NCBI RefSeq assembly: GCF_003113495.2
Contig: NZ_CP084506.1
Span: 1,612,001 to 1,676,000, forward strand
DNA length: 64,000 nt
Direction: 5' to 3'
Source of the DNA: Edwardsiella tarda ATCC 15947 = NBRC 105688
GTDB lineage: Bacteria > Pseudomonadota > Gammaproteobacteria > Enterobacterales > Enterobacteriaceae
A program made the position numbers and the translations under genes. How positions within the stretch are numbered: position 1 is the stretch's first letter; every line of letters begins with the position of its first letter. Below, one piece after another: positions 47,430 through 56,699 of the stretch. Below the pieces are notes generated by a model that worked only from the letters and a program-made list of their open reading frames with translations, did no database searches and was not told the DNA's origin.

Positions 47430-47915
47430 GTGGGTGGCGTACTGCTGGCCATTCTGACTACGGCGATCAGGGTGACCATCATCTGGATGGGGTCTGGAAA
47501 AAACGGCATGGGGGAGTACGGCGAACGCCCGGCGCTGCGCGTCGATGAACTGCCGGTGATCAAGTCGTTCCTGCGCGGATCGGCTGCACCGAAATCGACC
47601 CAGTACAGCGACGATTTCTACCGCATGATGCAGCAGGCCAACCAGGTTTATGGCTCGGTGCAGCGCTGGAAACGGGAACGCCGGCTACAGGACAGCCGTG
47701 CGCTACAACGGGAGCAGCGCCACATCTTAGCCAGCCGGCCACGGCTTAACCGGACGCAGCAGCAGGTACGCCAGCTAAACAGCCAGATCCAGATGATACA
47801 GCTGCACACCCGCCTCAGCGCCGAGGAGAAACGCCAGCGCATCGACAAGCTACTGGCGCGCCGCAACCACATCGTCCAGCAGGCGGTGAAGCGGATGAAT
47901 CGGTGGTTTGAGTAG
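47430..47915 (+). pseudogene. C-terminal fragment of a large phage protein
   Basis: About 161 residues with ALRVDELPVIKSFLRG and STQYSDDFYRMM, then a long basic coiled-coil-like tail full of Arg and Gln ending in VKRMNRWFE. This resembles the C-terminal part of very large virion-associated or polyvalent proteins of phages. It has no ribosome site and the beginning is missing, so it is a remnant of an older prophage. Confidence 0.55.
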
Positions 47916-48525
47916 ATCTGATTTCATTAAGTCTATCCATTTGATTATTCGTTAAATTCATTCGCTATCGTGTTTTTTTAGCCTCCTGACATAGATCCTT
48001 ACGCGGATCTTATGTTATCAGATAGATAATTGGTTATTGTTTTTCTAGACTATTTCATAATTCTTCCATATCTCACGGTTCTTCCCTATTAAGCATTATT
48101 ACAGACAAAACAATAAACCATCTACAACAATATAATTGTTCATTTATTATTCGCTGATGTGTAGGTTTTTAAAGCAATAGCTATTGCCATGATTAGAATC
48201 ATGTTTTTTATATTTAAAGCCAAGTCTATTTTTTATTATTTTCGTATAATTATATTTGTATGATGTATTTATGATCTGTCTTTGCTGTGGGTCTATACTA
48301 TTTTTCTTAATCATATCAGACTTTCATTGCACGGTCGTTAATCAGAATGAGATGATATATTAAGAGTGTGTCTTTTTAACAAGTATATGGTTTCATCCCT
48401 ATCTTGCTGAAGGAGAACGCTGACGCATTAACTAATGCAATAGAGTATTTCCTATCAGGTTGATTGTCGATTGTATTATAGTAAGTGTGTTATTTTATCA
48501 GGTAATCTATTGGTTAGAGGATATA
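47916..48525. other. AT-rich gene-free stretch
   Basis: About 610 bases of strongly AT-rich DNA without a supportable ORF on either strand. The drop in G+C begins here and marks foreign DNA that includes the PLD-like gene. Confidence 0.6.
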
Positions 48526-49524
48526 ATGAGAATAGTTTTTGCTGAAAAAATTGCAGAGTATATAAAAAATTGTTCCCCTGAATATATTGCTGTGGCTTTT
48601 GTTGGGGCTGATTGGCGAGAGTTTATTCCTGACTGGAAGAAAATAAAATCAATAGTGGTTTCACCAACGTTGGGATCAAACCCAAAAGCTATACATGAGA
48701 TTGTAAAAGAATTGGGTTGGGAGAAAGTAGAGTTTCTTGATAATCTTCATGCTAAATTATATCTGGGAGAGAACAGTGCTATCAGTGGTAGTGCAAATTT
48801 AACTAAAAATGGTCTGTCTGGAAATATTTTACATGAATTATGTACGGTAACTCATAATCCACAACATCTAAAATCATTCAAGATTTTTTTTGACCATATT
48901 AGGTCTAAAGCTAAAGATAGCTATCCTACCGTTGAGCAGAAGAAGCATAAATTGGATGAATTGTTTCAGGTTTGGGGAGCGGCTGTTTCTCAAAAGCTAC
49001 TTAATGATACTCATCATGCAACTCAATTTAAGGATTTTGAATTACTATCTAATAATCACTTCTATATCAGTTGGTATCAAATTTCCGACTGTGAGTACTC
49101 TGCGGAACTTCAGGGTGTTGAGGATTATATAGATGATAACATTCACTTTCTTCCTAGTGATAATATCGAGAAAAACCGTTGGGTGTTAACATGGAAAAAA
49201 ACGAATGACGGAAAGCCACATAAGCGCGTAGCGCTAAATTGGCTTTATATACATGAGTTATTTGAAAATGGTATCGTGACACCGGGATATGGTTATACTA
49301 AAGTAGCTATTCAGCGAAAAGATCTCCAAAAACCGGAGCCACCTTTCGAATTAACTCCGGATGTAGTTAAGGCCTTTAAGGAAGTTGTCGCCTGCGGTGT
49401 CAATAGGAATTATTTTGTTCAACCCGATGATGAGTTTTATAATACTAATTATGGGCAAACACAATTGCCTAAACTTATTGATGATATGAAGGAAAAAATC
49501 AAAGATATTAATACGAGCAAATGA
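48526..49524 (+). CDS. PLD-superfamily protein, probable nuclease
   Basis: Protein of 332 residues from ATG 48526. The phospholipase-D-type half-site is HAKLYL (HxK) with the following GSANLTKNGLSGNILHE, containing the conserved Ser, Asn and Glu; only one such motif exists, so the enzyme would work as a dimer like the PLD-family nucleases Nuc and BfiI. The C-terminal half (residues 130-330) is unlike anything I recognise and may bind DNA. It is a single gene in AT-rich DNA next to a prophage, typical of defence cargo. Function not established. Confidence 0.7.
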   Translation: MRIVFAEKIAEYIKNCSPEYIAVAFVGADWREFIPDWKKIKSIVVSPTLGSNPKAIHEIVKELGWEKVEFLDNLHAKLYLGENSAISGSANLTKNGLSGNILHELCTVTHNPQHLKSFKIFFDHIRSKAKDSYPTVEQKKHKLDELFQVWGAAVSQKLLNDTHHATQFKDFELLSNNHFYISWYQISDCEYSAELQGVEDYIDDNIHFLPSDNIEKNRWVLTWKKTNDGKPHKRVALNWLYIHELFENGIVTPGYGYTKVAIQRKDLQKPEPPFELTPDVVKAFKEVVACGVNRNYFVQPDDEFYNTNYGQTQLPKLIDDMKEKIKDINTSK

Positions 49525-49740
49525 CTTGAATAAGTGGTTTGTGCTTATTGTGATCATTAATAAATAATCATATGGTGATATGATCGTTGTTGATTGTTTT
49601 TGACATAGGATGAAGCGACTTGTCATCGTGGATGTTACGTATTTTATTACCAGAGACTATATATGCGACGTAGGGCTGTACATAAACTCTCAGCGATGGT
49701 TTAGGCGCGCCAGTCATTTAGCTTGGTTCGAGAGTGGTTT

Positions 49741-49761
49741 AAAGCCCCGCGGGGCTTTTTT
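49741..49761 (+). terminator. strong terminator
   Basis: Stem AAAGCCCC/GGGGCTTT around CG followed by a T tract; about 215 bases behind the PLD gene. A short transcript could end here. Confidence 0.8.
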
Positions 49762-49974
49762 CTCTCACTACTGTTCTGGATTTACCATAACATCTGATCG
49801 GCGTACCGCTCATCACTCTGCGTGATGATTTCCCAACCCAGTACGCCAAAAATCATCATTTTCTCCCTCGCTTTTCCTGCCGATGGCACCGTCCGATTTT
49901 TCCCCCACTGCATAACCATGCAACCCAATCCGCTGCGCCCGGTTTCGCAATGGATTGCCCGCCTAACCTCCGTT

Positions 49975-50181
49975 TTAGCCCATTTTCTTTTTAAGCGCAG
50001 AGTTCCAGCCACGGCATTGCTGATATTCAGTGAGGATGTTTCCTGAAGTGGTAAGGGCACCATTCGCTTTTTTGGGTGGATCAGCTAAAAGCTGCTCTAA
50101 TGTCGCCTTCTCTTCTTCAATACGTCGCCAGATCTCCCATCTAGCACTATTCTTCGCTTGCGGCCTGGTGTAACTCGTCAT
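49975..50181 (-). CDS. small hypothetical protein next to integrase
   Basis: ORF of 68 codons with GGAGG eight bases before ATG 50181. The product (MTSYTRPQAKNSARWEIW start) is hydrophilic and partly helical with an acidic/basic middle. An overlapping minus-strand ORF (49782-50063) and a plus-strand one (49822-50046) have no ribosome site. It lies directly behind the integrase gene, at the outer edge of the prophage. Function unknown. Confidence 0.45.
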   Translation of the reverse strand: MTSYTRPQAKNSARWEIWRRIEEEKATLEQLLADPPKKANGALTTSGNILTEYQQCRGWNSALKKKMG

Positions 50182-50248
50182 CACATATGCCTCCAGTTGA
50201 GTGGGTTATTAACCTTACAATTAATTGTAAGCCTAGGTTGAGTAATTT

Positions 50249-51364
50249 TTATACTTCCTCCTCGTCCGGTATGTCGATCACATTCCACATGCTCTCCCGT
50301 AGATCGAGGTACTTCTCCGTCATCAGCCGGCTCTTGTGGCCGAGCAAGTGCTGGCAGAACTCCGTTCCGTACTGTGCCTGGTACATCCGTGAGGCGAGAC
50401 TGCGGATCTCGTGGAAGGAGGGGGGATGGGGCGCGTGTACCAGCCCACTCTGATCGAGCAAGCGGGAAAAGCCCTTGCTTAACGTGTCCGGCACTAGCGG
50501 GCCGCCCGGTGCGCGGTGGAGGCGCGGGCGGCGGGAGTTGAGCAGGTAGTCGCTCGGCCCTTGAGCCCGGCAACGATCTAGCACCTCGCTCAGACGCAGC
50601 GCGTATGGCCCCAACTGAAGATGCAAGCGGGTGGTGATGGCCAGGCGGGCACCGGTCTTGCCCTGGATCAGCCACAGCTTATTCTCCCGGACATCTTGCC
50701 AGCGCAAGGTACAGAGATCTTCTCGCCGCTGACCGGTGAGCAGCGCCAGCTCGATGCCACGGGCCAGCCACGGTTTTTTGGCCTCGCCTTGTAATGCCAG
50801 ACGGTAGACGGCTAACAATGTCTCTTCACTCAGGCGACGACGCTTGACGCGGATGGGAGGCGTGCGGGTCTGGGCCACCGGATTGTGATCGATAAAGCCT
50901 GCCGCGACCGCTTCACGAAATAGGGCGTTGAGGAAGGAGCGCATCAGGCTGGCGGCGGTGAGGCGGCCATCGAGTATGTAGGGGTGCAATAAGATGGCGA
51001 TATCCCGCGTGCTGATCTGCGTCAGATAACGCGGCCCGATCATCGCGTGTACCGTTTTGCTCTGTGAGCGGCGGGCACGCAAGGTATTGGCCGCCACGCC
51101 GCGCTGTTCGAGACGTTGGAGGTATTCGGTGATCCATTGGCTGACGGTGGGGATCTCATGCGGATTGGGTAAGGGGCTAGGCGTGATCGCGGCGAGATAG
51201 TGATTGGCCTCCCGGGCTTGGCGGATAGCCTCACGCCGGGTGATGTAGCCTAAGGGCAGTTCACTGCCGGTGAGGGGATGGCGCCAGACGAAAAATCCGT
51301 GCCGGTTATCCAGGTTATCCGGCAGATTTTGCCTAGCGTCGTTGCCTCGGCTATTTTTCGCCAT
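50249..51364 (-). CDS. int: prophage tyrosine recombinase (integrase)
   Basis: Lambda-type integrase of 371 residues. N-terminal arm-binding region, core-binding domain about 75-170, catalytic domain about 180-365. Catalytic residues: Arg in LLTGQRREDL, His and Arg in FHEIRSLASRM, His in LLGHKSRLMT and the nucleophile Tyr in TEKYLDLR. It overlaps the excisionase gene by 14 bases. The attachment site should lie just outside its 3' end, between 49760 and 50249, but no core repeat can be named from one end. Confidence 0.92.
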   Translation of the reverse strand: MAKNSRGNDARQNLPDNLDNRHGFFVWRHPLTGSELPLGYITRREAIRQAREANHYLAAITPSPLPNPHEIPTVSQWITEYLQRLEQRGVAANTLRARRSQSKTVHAMIGPRYLTQISTRDIAILLHPYILDGRLTAASLMRSFLNALFREAVAAGFIDHNPVAQTRTPPIRVKRRRLSEETLLAVYRLALQGEAKKPWLARGIELALLTGQRREDLCTLRWQDVRENKLWLIQGKTGARLAITTRLHLQLGPYALRLSEVLDRCRAQGPSDYLLNSRRPRLHRAPGGPLVPDTLSKGFSRLLDQSGLVHAPHPPSFHEIRSLASRMYQAQYGTEFCQHLLGHKSRLMTEKYLDLRESMWNVIDIPDEEEV

Positions 51365-51596
51365 GTTTCAGTCGCTCCAGCAAGGTGTGGGGGGAGGCCG
51401 TCGTGGTTTTGGCGGCTTTCTGTTGCCAGGGGGGCAGGTAGCGGGCATCGCTCTGGATACGGTAGGCGCCGCCGTGGCGGTAGGGTTGCGGATAAATATA
51501 GCCGCGCCGGATCCAGCGCCGGACGGTGTCCACACAGGGCGGTTTATCGCCATAGTGCTGCTGCACCCACGTCTGGATAGTGAGGTAGGTTGTCAT
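51351..51596 (-). CDS. excisionase-like protein
   Basis: 81-residue basic protein; residues 1-45 (TIQTWVQQHYGDKPPCVDTVRRWIRRGYIYPQP) form a MerR/Xis-type winged-helix pattern, and the Ser/Thr/Lys-rich tail is typical of excisionases. Coupled to int by overlap. It should bend DNA at the attachment site and direct excision. Confidence 0.78.
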   Translation of the reverse strand: MTTYLTIQTWVQQHYGDKPPCVDTVRRWIRRGYIYPQPYRHGGAYRIQSDARYLPPWQQKAAKTTTASPHTLLERLKHGEK

Positions 51597-51671
51597 AGCC
51601 GGCTCCGAGAGTCTGGGGGATGCGTTTTAATAAGAGAGAGTCAGCCGCGTGTCTAGGGCAGAGGAAGGGGC

Positions 51672-51953
51672 TTAGCAAACAGGGCGGGGACGCTTTAACC
51701 AACGGTCGCCGACCAGGTGATAGCGGCGGCAAAACGCCCGGTCGAGTTTCCCTTCTGCGGGCAGTTTGATACCGACCGGCAGAGGCGTTCGGCGCGGGGT
51801 GAAGTAATCATCCAGATGCAGGGCGCTGGCCGTTAGCGCGCGGTAGAGTTGAGAATAGGCGACGCGCATACTGTCGGCCTGGCAGCAAAATAGCATGTCC
51901 TGCTGACCGGACTGTTTTTTGGCTTTAATAAAGAAGGCGAAATATTCAGGCAT
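51672..51953 (-). CDS. phage hypothetical protein, 93 residues
   Basis: AGGAG precedes the ATG by seven bases. Soluble basic protein (FFIKAKKQSGQQDMLFCCQADSM, later LDDYFTPRRTPLPVG). Same strand and order as the excisionase and integrase genes, so part of the leftward early operon. No function recognised. Confidence 0.6.
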   Translation of the reverse strand: MPEYFAFFIKAKKQSGQQDMLFCCQADSMRVAYSQLYRALTASALHLDDYFTPRRTPLPVGIKLPAEGKLDRAFCRRYHLVGDRWLKRPRPVC

Positions 51954-52150
51954 GGCGAGGCTCTCCTGGCGAAAAGAGGAAGCGGAAAGGGCGGAGCAAA
52001 GGGAAAATCAGAGGGATGATGGCCGGAGCACACGGGAGTTATCCGGCCAGCGGTACGGCTGGGAACGCTGGCGCGGTGGTGGTTATTTGCCTGTCTTGAT
52101 TAGCGTGATATCAGCGAGCGCTTGCCGTATCCACCATACGCTTTGCCTTT

Positions 52151-52774
52151 CTACCGAATTCTCGGGTATTGCCCAGGCAGCAACTTATTGTTTAAAGATT
52201 TTTCGACATACGTCAAAAATATCGCTCCATCGATAAACCTATCGTACAGCCTCCCAGCTAACGGTGACTCCAGCTGGCGCAGGGCGGGATAGATCTGCTC
52301 TTTCCAAGCAGCCAGGATCACGCGGTAATGTAACGCCAGACATTGAAGGTTATATGCGTCCTGCTCTTCTTGACTGATGTTTTTGTGTGTCCGCCCAAGA
52401 TAACCGGCCTGCTCTGGCCGTTGATGCCGTATCTGTGCCTCCATGCGGTTAAACTCGGCGATATACGCCTCTTTAAACGCGGCGGCACGCTTACCGGTGA
52501 AGCCCATGACCAGAAAGACGAAACCATCTTTGGTCATCTCGTAGTAGACCACTTGGCGCTCAGCACCACTGCCTATCGATTTATTTTTAACCATCCGCGA
52601 AAAGTTGCGGATGGTGAAATCTCTTGAGCAATCAAGGGATTCTACTTTTTGTACGACGTGATGGGCTTGCTTACCAAAATAGGCAGCGACGTCATCGGTA
52701 GTTGTCACCGCCCTGCCATCGTGGATCGACACTTTGGGAGGGCGGGTAATGTTTGAGGCGTGAGAGATGGTCAT
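52151..52774 (-). CDS. Rha-family phage regulatory protein (copy 1)
   Basis: Protein of 207 residues. The Rha N-terminal domain covers about 14-110: VTTTDDVAAYFGKQAHHVVQ, then RDFTIRNF and YYEMTKDGFVFLVMGFTGKR followed by AAAFKEAYIAEFN. Rha proteins are phage regulators that hinder growth in hosts lacking IHF. The C-terminal half is helical. A second Rha protein is at 62520; the two resemble each other along their entire length. The start codon is preceded by a hairpin that covers the ribosome site. Confidence 0.9.
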   Translation of the reverse strand: MTISHASNITRPPKVSIHDGRAVTTTDDVAAYFGKQAHHVVQKVESLDCSRDFTIRNFSRMVKNKSIGSGAERQVVYYEMTKDGFVFLVMGFTGKRAAAFKEAYIAEFNRMEAQIRHQRPEQAGYLGRTHKNISQEEQDAYNLQCLALHYRVILAAWKEQIYPALRQLESPLAGRLYDRFIDGAIFLTYVEKSLNNKLLPGQYPRIR

Positions 52775-52779
52775 AGCTT

Positions 52780-52814
52780 GTATCCTTTTCTAGAGGATAC
52801 CCGAATGGCTCGGG
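52780..52814 (-). promoter_or_regulatory. nested hairpins masking the rha ribosome site
   Basis: GTATCC/GGATAC pair (52780-52785 with 52795-52800) and an adjacent CCCGA/TCGGG pair (52800-52814). On the mRNA the 3' arm of the first contains the AAGGA ribosome site six bases before the rha start, so the hairpin should reduce translation. Confidence 0.5.
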
Positions 52815-52912
52815 TGGCCGAGTGCTAGAAACTTGTACAAGCGGCAAGCGGGCTTATTCCCATTGCTGGTATTGTATTCGCCCACACTCGGCCATATCCG
52901 AAATATGACCAT

Positions 52913-52940
52913 AAAAAATCCGCATGTCTGACAGGTGCGG
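52913..52940 (-). terminator. intrinsic terminator upstream of rha copy 1
   Basis: On the minus strand CCGCA...TGCGG with inner TGTC/GACA pairs followed by ATTTTTT. It would stop leftward transcripts before rha unless read through. Confidence 0.6.
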
Positions 52941-53109
52941 GTTCCGGCTTGCAGGTGTTTCTAGCACCTGAGCGGACTATACCCCCGGCATCGCGGGTAA
53001 AACTAATTCCAATTTATGATACTTTACTTATAAATCATAGGAGTGCAATAAGGATAGTGGCTATCGGCCATCGGTTTCCCGGTATATGAGTAACTCAGGG
53101 TGGGCTGGT

Positions 53110-53172
53110 GCATACTCAGCTGCGGTCTGTGACTCACTGCCATGACGCCCGTTATGACAGTGCAGACCGCAG
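53110..53172. repeat. 36-bp direct repeat copy 1 with inverted partner
   Basis: The 36 bases 53110-53145 match 56700-56735 at 30 positions (shared core CAGCTGCGGTCTGT). Within this copy CTGCGGTCTG (53120-53129) has a perfect inverted partner CAGACCGCAG at 53163-53172. No gene lies in the surrounding 820-base gap (52775-53597). Confidence 0.75.
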
Positions 53173-53597
53173 GTGAGCATGGTTATTTCAATTGCAAATT
53201 ATATCCTTGGTTATTGTATATTACTTAATAGTTGATTGCGTGGTGTCATTATAATGACAGTCGCCTTGGTGCCAAAAGCGAGCGTTACTGGAATTATAAG
53301 CACCTACATTTATGAAAGAAAGTGTGAATATAATACTTATTTAAAATTACATTACAATATCTGAAAGTTCGTGTATCGAAACTATTTATATATAAACTAG
53401 TAAGAGCTGGAATATTCAAAAATTGCTTTTAATATTAGTATTTGTATAGTTGGATTGTACTCGCTTATATTCTTTTTCGTAAGGTCTATGCAGCATATCT
53501 CTAGTTTTATAGTTAAGCCTGTTAAAAGTCAGGCTTAACTAACAATGAGTGGCTTAATTCAGTCTGAACCTATAGTAAAAATATTGGAGACTATAAG

Positions 53598-55127
53598 CTA
53601 CCGGTTACGCAGGTTTATACTTATTCCTGAATGCACTATAACTAGTCCTGTAGGATCTAGTCTATACTCATGAGCATCTTTTTTACTTGTTCGATGTTTA
53701 AAATGCGCATAACCATTAGTTCCATTAATACAACCAATCATGGAGCGATCATATAGTTCTTGTAGTAATTTTACAGGTGACAAGTTTACACAATTGTTTT
53801 CTATAAATTTAACAGCTTCCGAATAAGTACAGTCATACTTCAAACTAATGTCTTTTAAAGCATCGAAAATATTTTGAATCTGAAATGGGTTATAGAACGA
53901 CGAAAGTTCGTTACTTAACTCCTTAACAAGTTCAGCTGAATACAACCCTAACAAATTATTAACATCCATTTTATTTAATGGTATCGAGTAGTAACCGGAC
54001 TCAAGTGGTTTGAAGAAAAGTATCAAATCACGTGGTCGAATTAGTGTGTGGTCGCATACATACTTAAAACTTGTCTTTGGAGAGAAGTCATCATCTATAA
54101 GACTTTCCCATGGTGTATTTTTGTTTTTTAACTGTAGGTTTGCTTGGCGGAAAGCATTTGTAATCCGCTTATTTATCATTTTCTTAATGGCTAGATCGTT
54201 CTCATCAGACTTTCCAGCATTGTCATCCTCACTCCAAGATAGTCTTGTGGAGCAAGATGAGAAAATTTTAGATATATCAGCTGCTTGTGTGGATAAGAGT
54301 CGCTCCACATCATCTCTAATTAGTATTATAACTTTCGCGGATGCATTATTTTTAGCAAACACGGTATTATTTACATGTTTAGATGTTCTGATTAGCTGTA
54401 TCAGTGTGTCTGTTGAGTTATTATCATTGGCATCAAAATCAATATCTAAATCATCAAAAAACAAAGCGTAAGAATTTTGATTATCCGTATTGAGCTTACT
54501 CGTTAAAACCTCTACAACAACTTTTTCCAAATGAGGTATCAATTTGTAGAATGCTGCTCTTGATTCTTTAATTTGTATGTCAGAATTAAACTTCCCTTTG
54601 AAAAATCTCTTAAATTGCTCAATGCTGACCTCAAAGGAATGTTTCTTTATTAACTCAACTATTTCACCTGTATTTATGTCAATGTAACCACTATTCTTTT
54701 TGAGGAATTCTTGCAGTAATTTGTATCCATTTGCTTGAGCAGCAGCTTCATTCTCAAAAAACATCTTGATGATATTAGTGTAAATTAGCCATTTAAATAA
54801 GTGTTCTTTTGTATGCTCCGAGTTATGTTCGTTGCCTAACTGAACGAGCTTTTCCAAACTTAAATTATCTTGGCTAACAAATGAACAAAATAAATTGGCT
54901 TGTTCGATTGATGACAAATATGTATATTCTGCAAATGCACTTTTCCCGCAACCTTTGCGTCCAATCAATATAAATTTCTCGTCAGAAAGTTCTTCGTAGA
55001 GATTGTGAAGATCTTCATAAACATCTCGCAAATTGACTTTTGACGTTGGCAACGATTCTGCCTCTGCTTCAGGTGCACCAATATAGAGGGCATTTTTTTC
55101 CTTGCGTATAAAATTTTTAAATACCAT
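53598..55127 (-). CDS. P-loop ATPase, Sll1717-like family (copy A)
   Basis: AT-rich gene for a 509-residue STAND/KAP-like ATPase; ATG 55127 has AGGA eight bases before it. Walker A is LIGRKGCGKSAF at about 54-65; Walker B is FFDDLDIDF at about 223-231; IILIRDD follows as a sensor-like strand, and LIRPRDLI at 362-369 is the conserved Arg-Pro-Arg element. The C-terminus (YDRSMIGCINGTNGYAHFKH) looks like a winged helix. Family members occur in phage and defence islands but the function is unknown to me. It faces away from a related gene at 57032. No effector domain is visible. Confidence 0.78.
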   Translation of the reverse strand: MVFKNFIRKEKNALYIGAPEAEAESLPTSKVNLRDVYEDLHNLYEELSDEKFILIGRKGCGKSAFAEYTYLSSIEQANLFCSFVSQDNLSLEKLVQLGNEHNSEHTKEHLFKWLIYTNIIKMFFENEAAAQANGYKLLQEFLKKNSGYIDINTGEIVELIKKHSFEVSIEQFKRFFKGKFNSDIQIKESRAAFYKLIPHLEKVVVEVLTSKLNTDNQNSYALFFDDLDIDFDANDNNSTDTLIQLIRTSKHVNNTVFAKNNASAKVIILIRDDVERLLSTQAADISKIFSSCSTRLSWSEDDNAGKSDENDLAIKKMINKRITNAFRQANLQLKNKNTPWESLIDDDFSPKTSFKYVCDHTLIRPRDLILFFKPLESGYYSIPLNKMDVNNLLGLYSAELVKELSNELSSFYNPFQIQNIFDALKDISLKYDCTYSEAVKFIENNCVNLSPVKLLQELYDRSMIGCINGTNGYAHFKHRTSKKDAHEYRLDPTGLVIVHSGISINLRNR

Positions 55128-55340
55128 TTTAGTTCCTAATACTCTTTCTTGGATTAACGTAGCCAAATAATGTGTTAGCATTTGGCTTTTCTTTAGATAA
55201 ATTATTAATGATACTCTAAAAACAAAAAAAATCCATTACTAGAATGTTAAAGGACTAGCCAAAGGATATTAGCGTTTCCGGCAACAATGATGTCCGTTCC
55301 TCGCTCTTAGCGGACATCTAAACAGATGGCCTCCAATGTC

Positions 55341-55367
55341 ACCCGTGGTAAACGGTTTACCACGGGT
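55341..55367. promoter_or_regulatory. 27-bp perfect palindrome
   Basis: ACCCGTGGTAAAC and GTTTACCACGGGT separated by one G. It lies 214 bases upstream of ATPase A and 60 bases behind the convergent end of the next gene. The one-base spacer argues against a terminator and for a repressor operator or recombination site. Confidence 0.7.
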
Positions 55368-55426
55368 AGACTTGGCTCCCATCCATCCCCTCAATACACG
55401 CCGATACTCCCCACCCAATAGAACCC

Positions 55427-55777
55427 TCACACCGGCAACTCCCTTGCCAACTGCGCCAGGATCTCCCGCTTACCCGGTAGACGGTTGCTTTGGTGGACCT
55501 GTTGCCAGGCGCGGCGTTGGGTCTTGGTTTTATGTTGGAGCAAGACATCGATCTTGCTGGCGGGGATGCCGAGTAGGGTGGCGATCTCCCGGCGTGCGCA
55601 TTGGTGCAGATGCAGCTGGTAAATGGCGCTGACGATGGCGTAGGAGTAGCTGCGGCGCAGACCAATGTTAAAGCGCTGCGGTACTCTGCGCCGCTGTGTG
55701 GGTTCGCTCGGCACGGGACGAGGGCAGGGTATCCATCTTGCTCCATTACGGATGGTGGCGCGTTGGCGTAGGCTCAT
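55427..55777 (-). CDS. phage-type hypothetical protein with HTH-like segment
   Basis: Very basic 116-residue protein (net Arg-rich N-terminus). The segment CARREIATLLGIPASKIDVLL resembles a helix-turn-helix of sigma-region-4 type, so DNA binding is possible. Higher G+C than the flanking ATPase genes. Weak ribosome site. Family unknown; antitermination or late regulation is only a guess. Confidence 0.5.
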   Translation of the reverse strand: MSLRQRATIRNGARWIPCPRPVPSEPTQRRRVPQRFNIGLRRSYSYAIVSAIYQLHLHQCARREIATLLGIPASKIDVLLQHKTKTQRRAWQQVHQSNRLPGKREILAQLARELPV

Positions 55778-55945
55778 AGGCGTGGGAGCTTGCCCATCCT
55801 ATGGATGTAAGTGTGGAGTCGGTTAAAGGATCGCCTCTTTCACCGGTGTATGGTGGTGTTGCCGGATTCTTACCCGTGTCCGGCGCACGAACTCCACTTG
55901 GAGCATGGAGATCTCCACTGATTAACCAACCCTATGGAGAGTAAA

Positions 55946-56206
55946 ATGGAAAAACATAACCTAATACCACCGTTTGATAGCGTTAATCTTGACTGTCGTA
56001 TCGCCGCGTTAGAGATTATCTTGAGCTTAATCATTAAAAGCCTCTCTCCAGCTGATCGTACTGCACTTAGTCACTATGCAGATCTTGAACTGGATAGAAT
56101 AAAACAGGATGTCTCTTTTGAACGATACCCAGATCTTGCGCAGACTATTAAGGACTGCTATTTGTCCGAGACAACGCCGCTGCGCGAGCCCAATATCGAA
56201 GATTAA
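55946..56206 (+). CDS. small helical hypothetical protein
   Basis: 86 residues from ATG 55946, with GGAG seven bases upstream. Almost entirely helical by composition: CRIAALEIILSLIIKSLSPADRTAL then acidic helices. The pattern resembles small anti-adapter proteins such as IraP in layout only (ALEII helix, polar tail), too weak to name. Convergent with the next gene across a shared terminator. Confidence 0.55.
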   Translation: MEKHNLIPPFDSVNLDCRIAALEIILSLIIKSLSPADRTALSHYADLELDRIKQDVSFERYPDLAQTIKDCYLSETTPLREPNIED

Positions 56207-56212
56207 CGAGTG

Positions 56213-56232
56213 AAGGGTGAGAAATCACCCTT
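56213..56232. terminator. bidirectional terminator
   Basis: Perfect 8-bp stem AAGGGTGA/TCACCCTT with loop GAAA between two convergent small genes, followed by TATT. Confidence 0.8.
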
Positions 56233-56234
56233 TA

Positions 56235-56558
56235 TTAGATGAGGTCTAGTAGTTTCTTTACGGCCTCTTTTACCTCAGCCCGCAAATACTTCTTGATATA
56301 TACCTCTGCATATCCAGTCTCTGGGCTTTCAGCCACTTTTTCCTCAATCCGACGTAACCCATCAATTAAATTGACGAGTCCAGAGCGTGTTTTAAGGAAG
56401 TATGCTTTGGCTTCATCTTTCTCCTTATTCTGAAAATTTTCCCACTCGGCCAGTTGCTCCTGACTCCAGTTTTTATCTGCGGGTCGGCAGAACACATGAG
56501 CACTGATGGCGTTTCCACATTCTTTGCAAATATATGCTTTGGTTGTCTGGTTATCCAT
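56235..56558 (-). CDS. small zinc-ribbon-like hypothetical protein
   Basis: 107 residues from ATG 56558 (AGAGG upstream). The N-terminus has YICKECGNAISAHVFC, two CxxC/Cx8C-type Cys that could hold zinc, followed by a long charged helix (about residues 40-105). A 14-bp palindrome lies just before the start. No family recognised; it belongs to the prophage cargo. Confidence 0.55.
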   Translation of the reverse strand: MDNQTTKAYICKECGNAISAHVFCRPADKNWSQEQLAEWENFQNKEKDEAKAYFLKTRSGLVNLIDGLRRIEEKVAESPETGYAEVYIKKYLRAEVKEAVKKLLDLI

Positions 56559-56566
56559 GGTAGTAC

Positions 56567-56580
56567 CTCTACTTGTAGAG
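56567..56580. promoter_or_regulatory. 14-bp palindrome before the zinc-ribbon gene
   Basis: CTCTAC/GTAGAG with a TT centre, overlapping the ribosome site of the minus-strand gene; possible operator or a small translation-blocking hairpin. Confidence 0.4.
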
Positions 56581-56699
56581 ATGGTCACAACATCTTTACC
56601 TTGTCTAATTATTGTTGATACATATTGAGCTTTATCGAGTATTCATTCTGCTCTCCTTATGGAGTATCTGGTGATAAAGAGGGGCTCGTTTGAGCAGGG

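Noticed and set aside
49782..50063. Overlapping ORFs on both strands next to the integrase
   Set aside because: Neither has a ribosome site or recognisable domain; kept only the ORF at 49975 with GGAGG.
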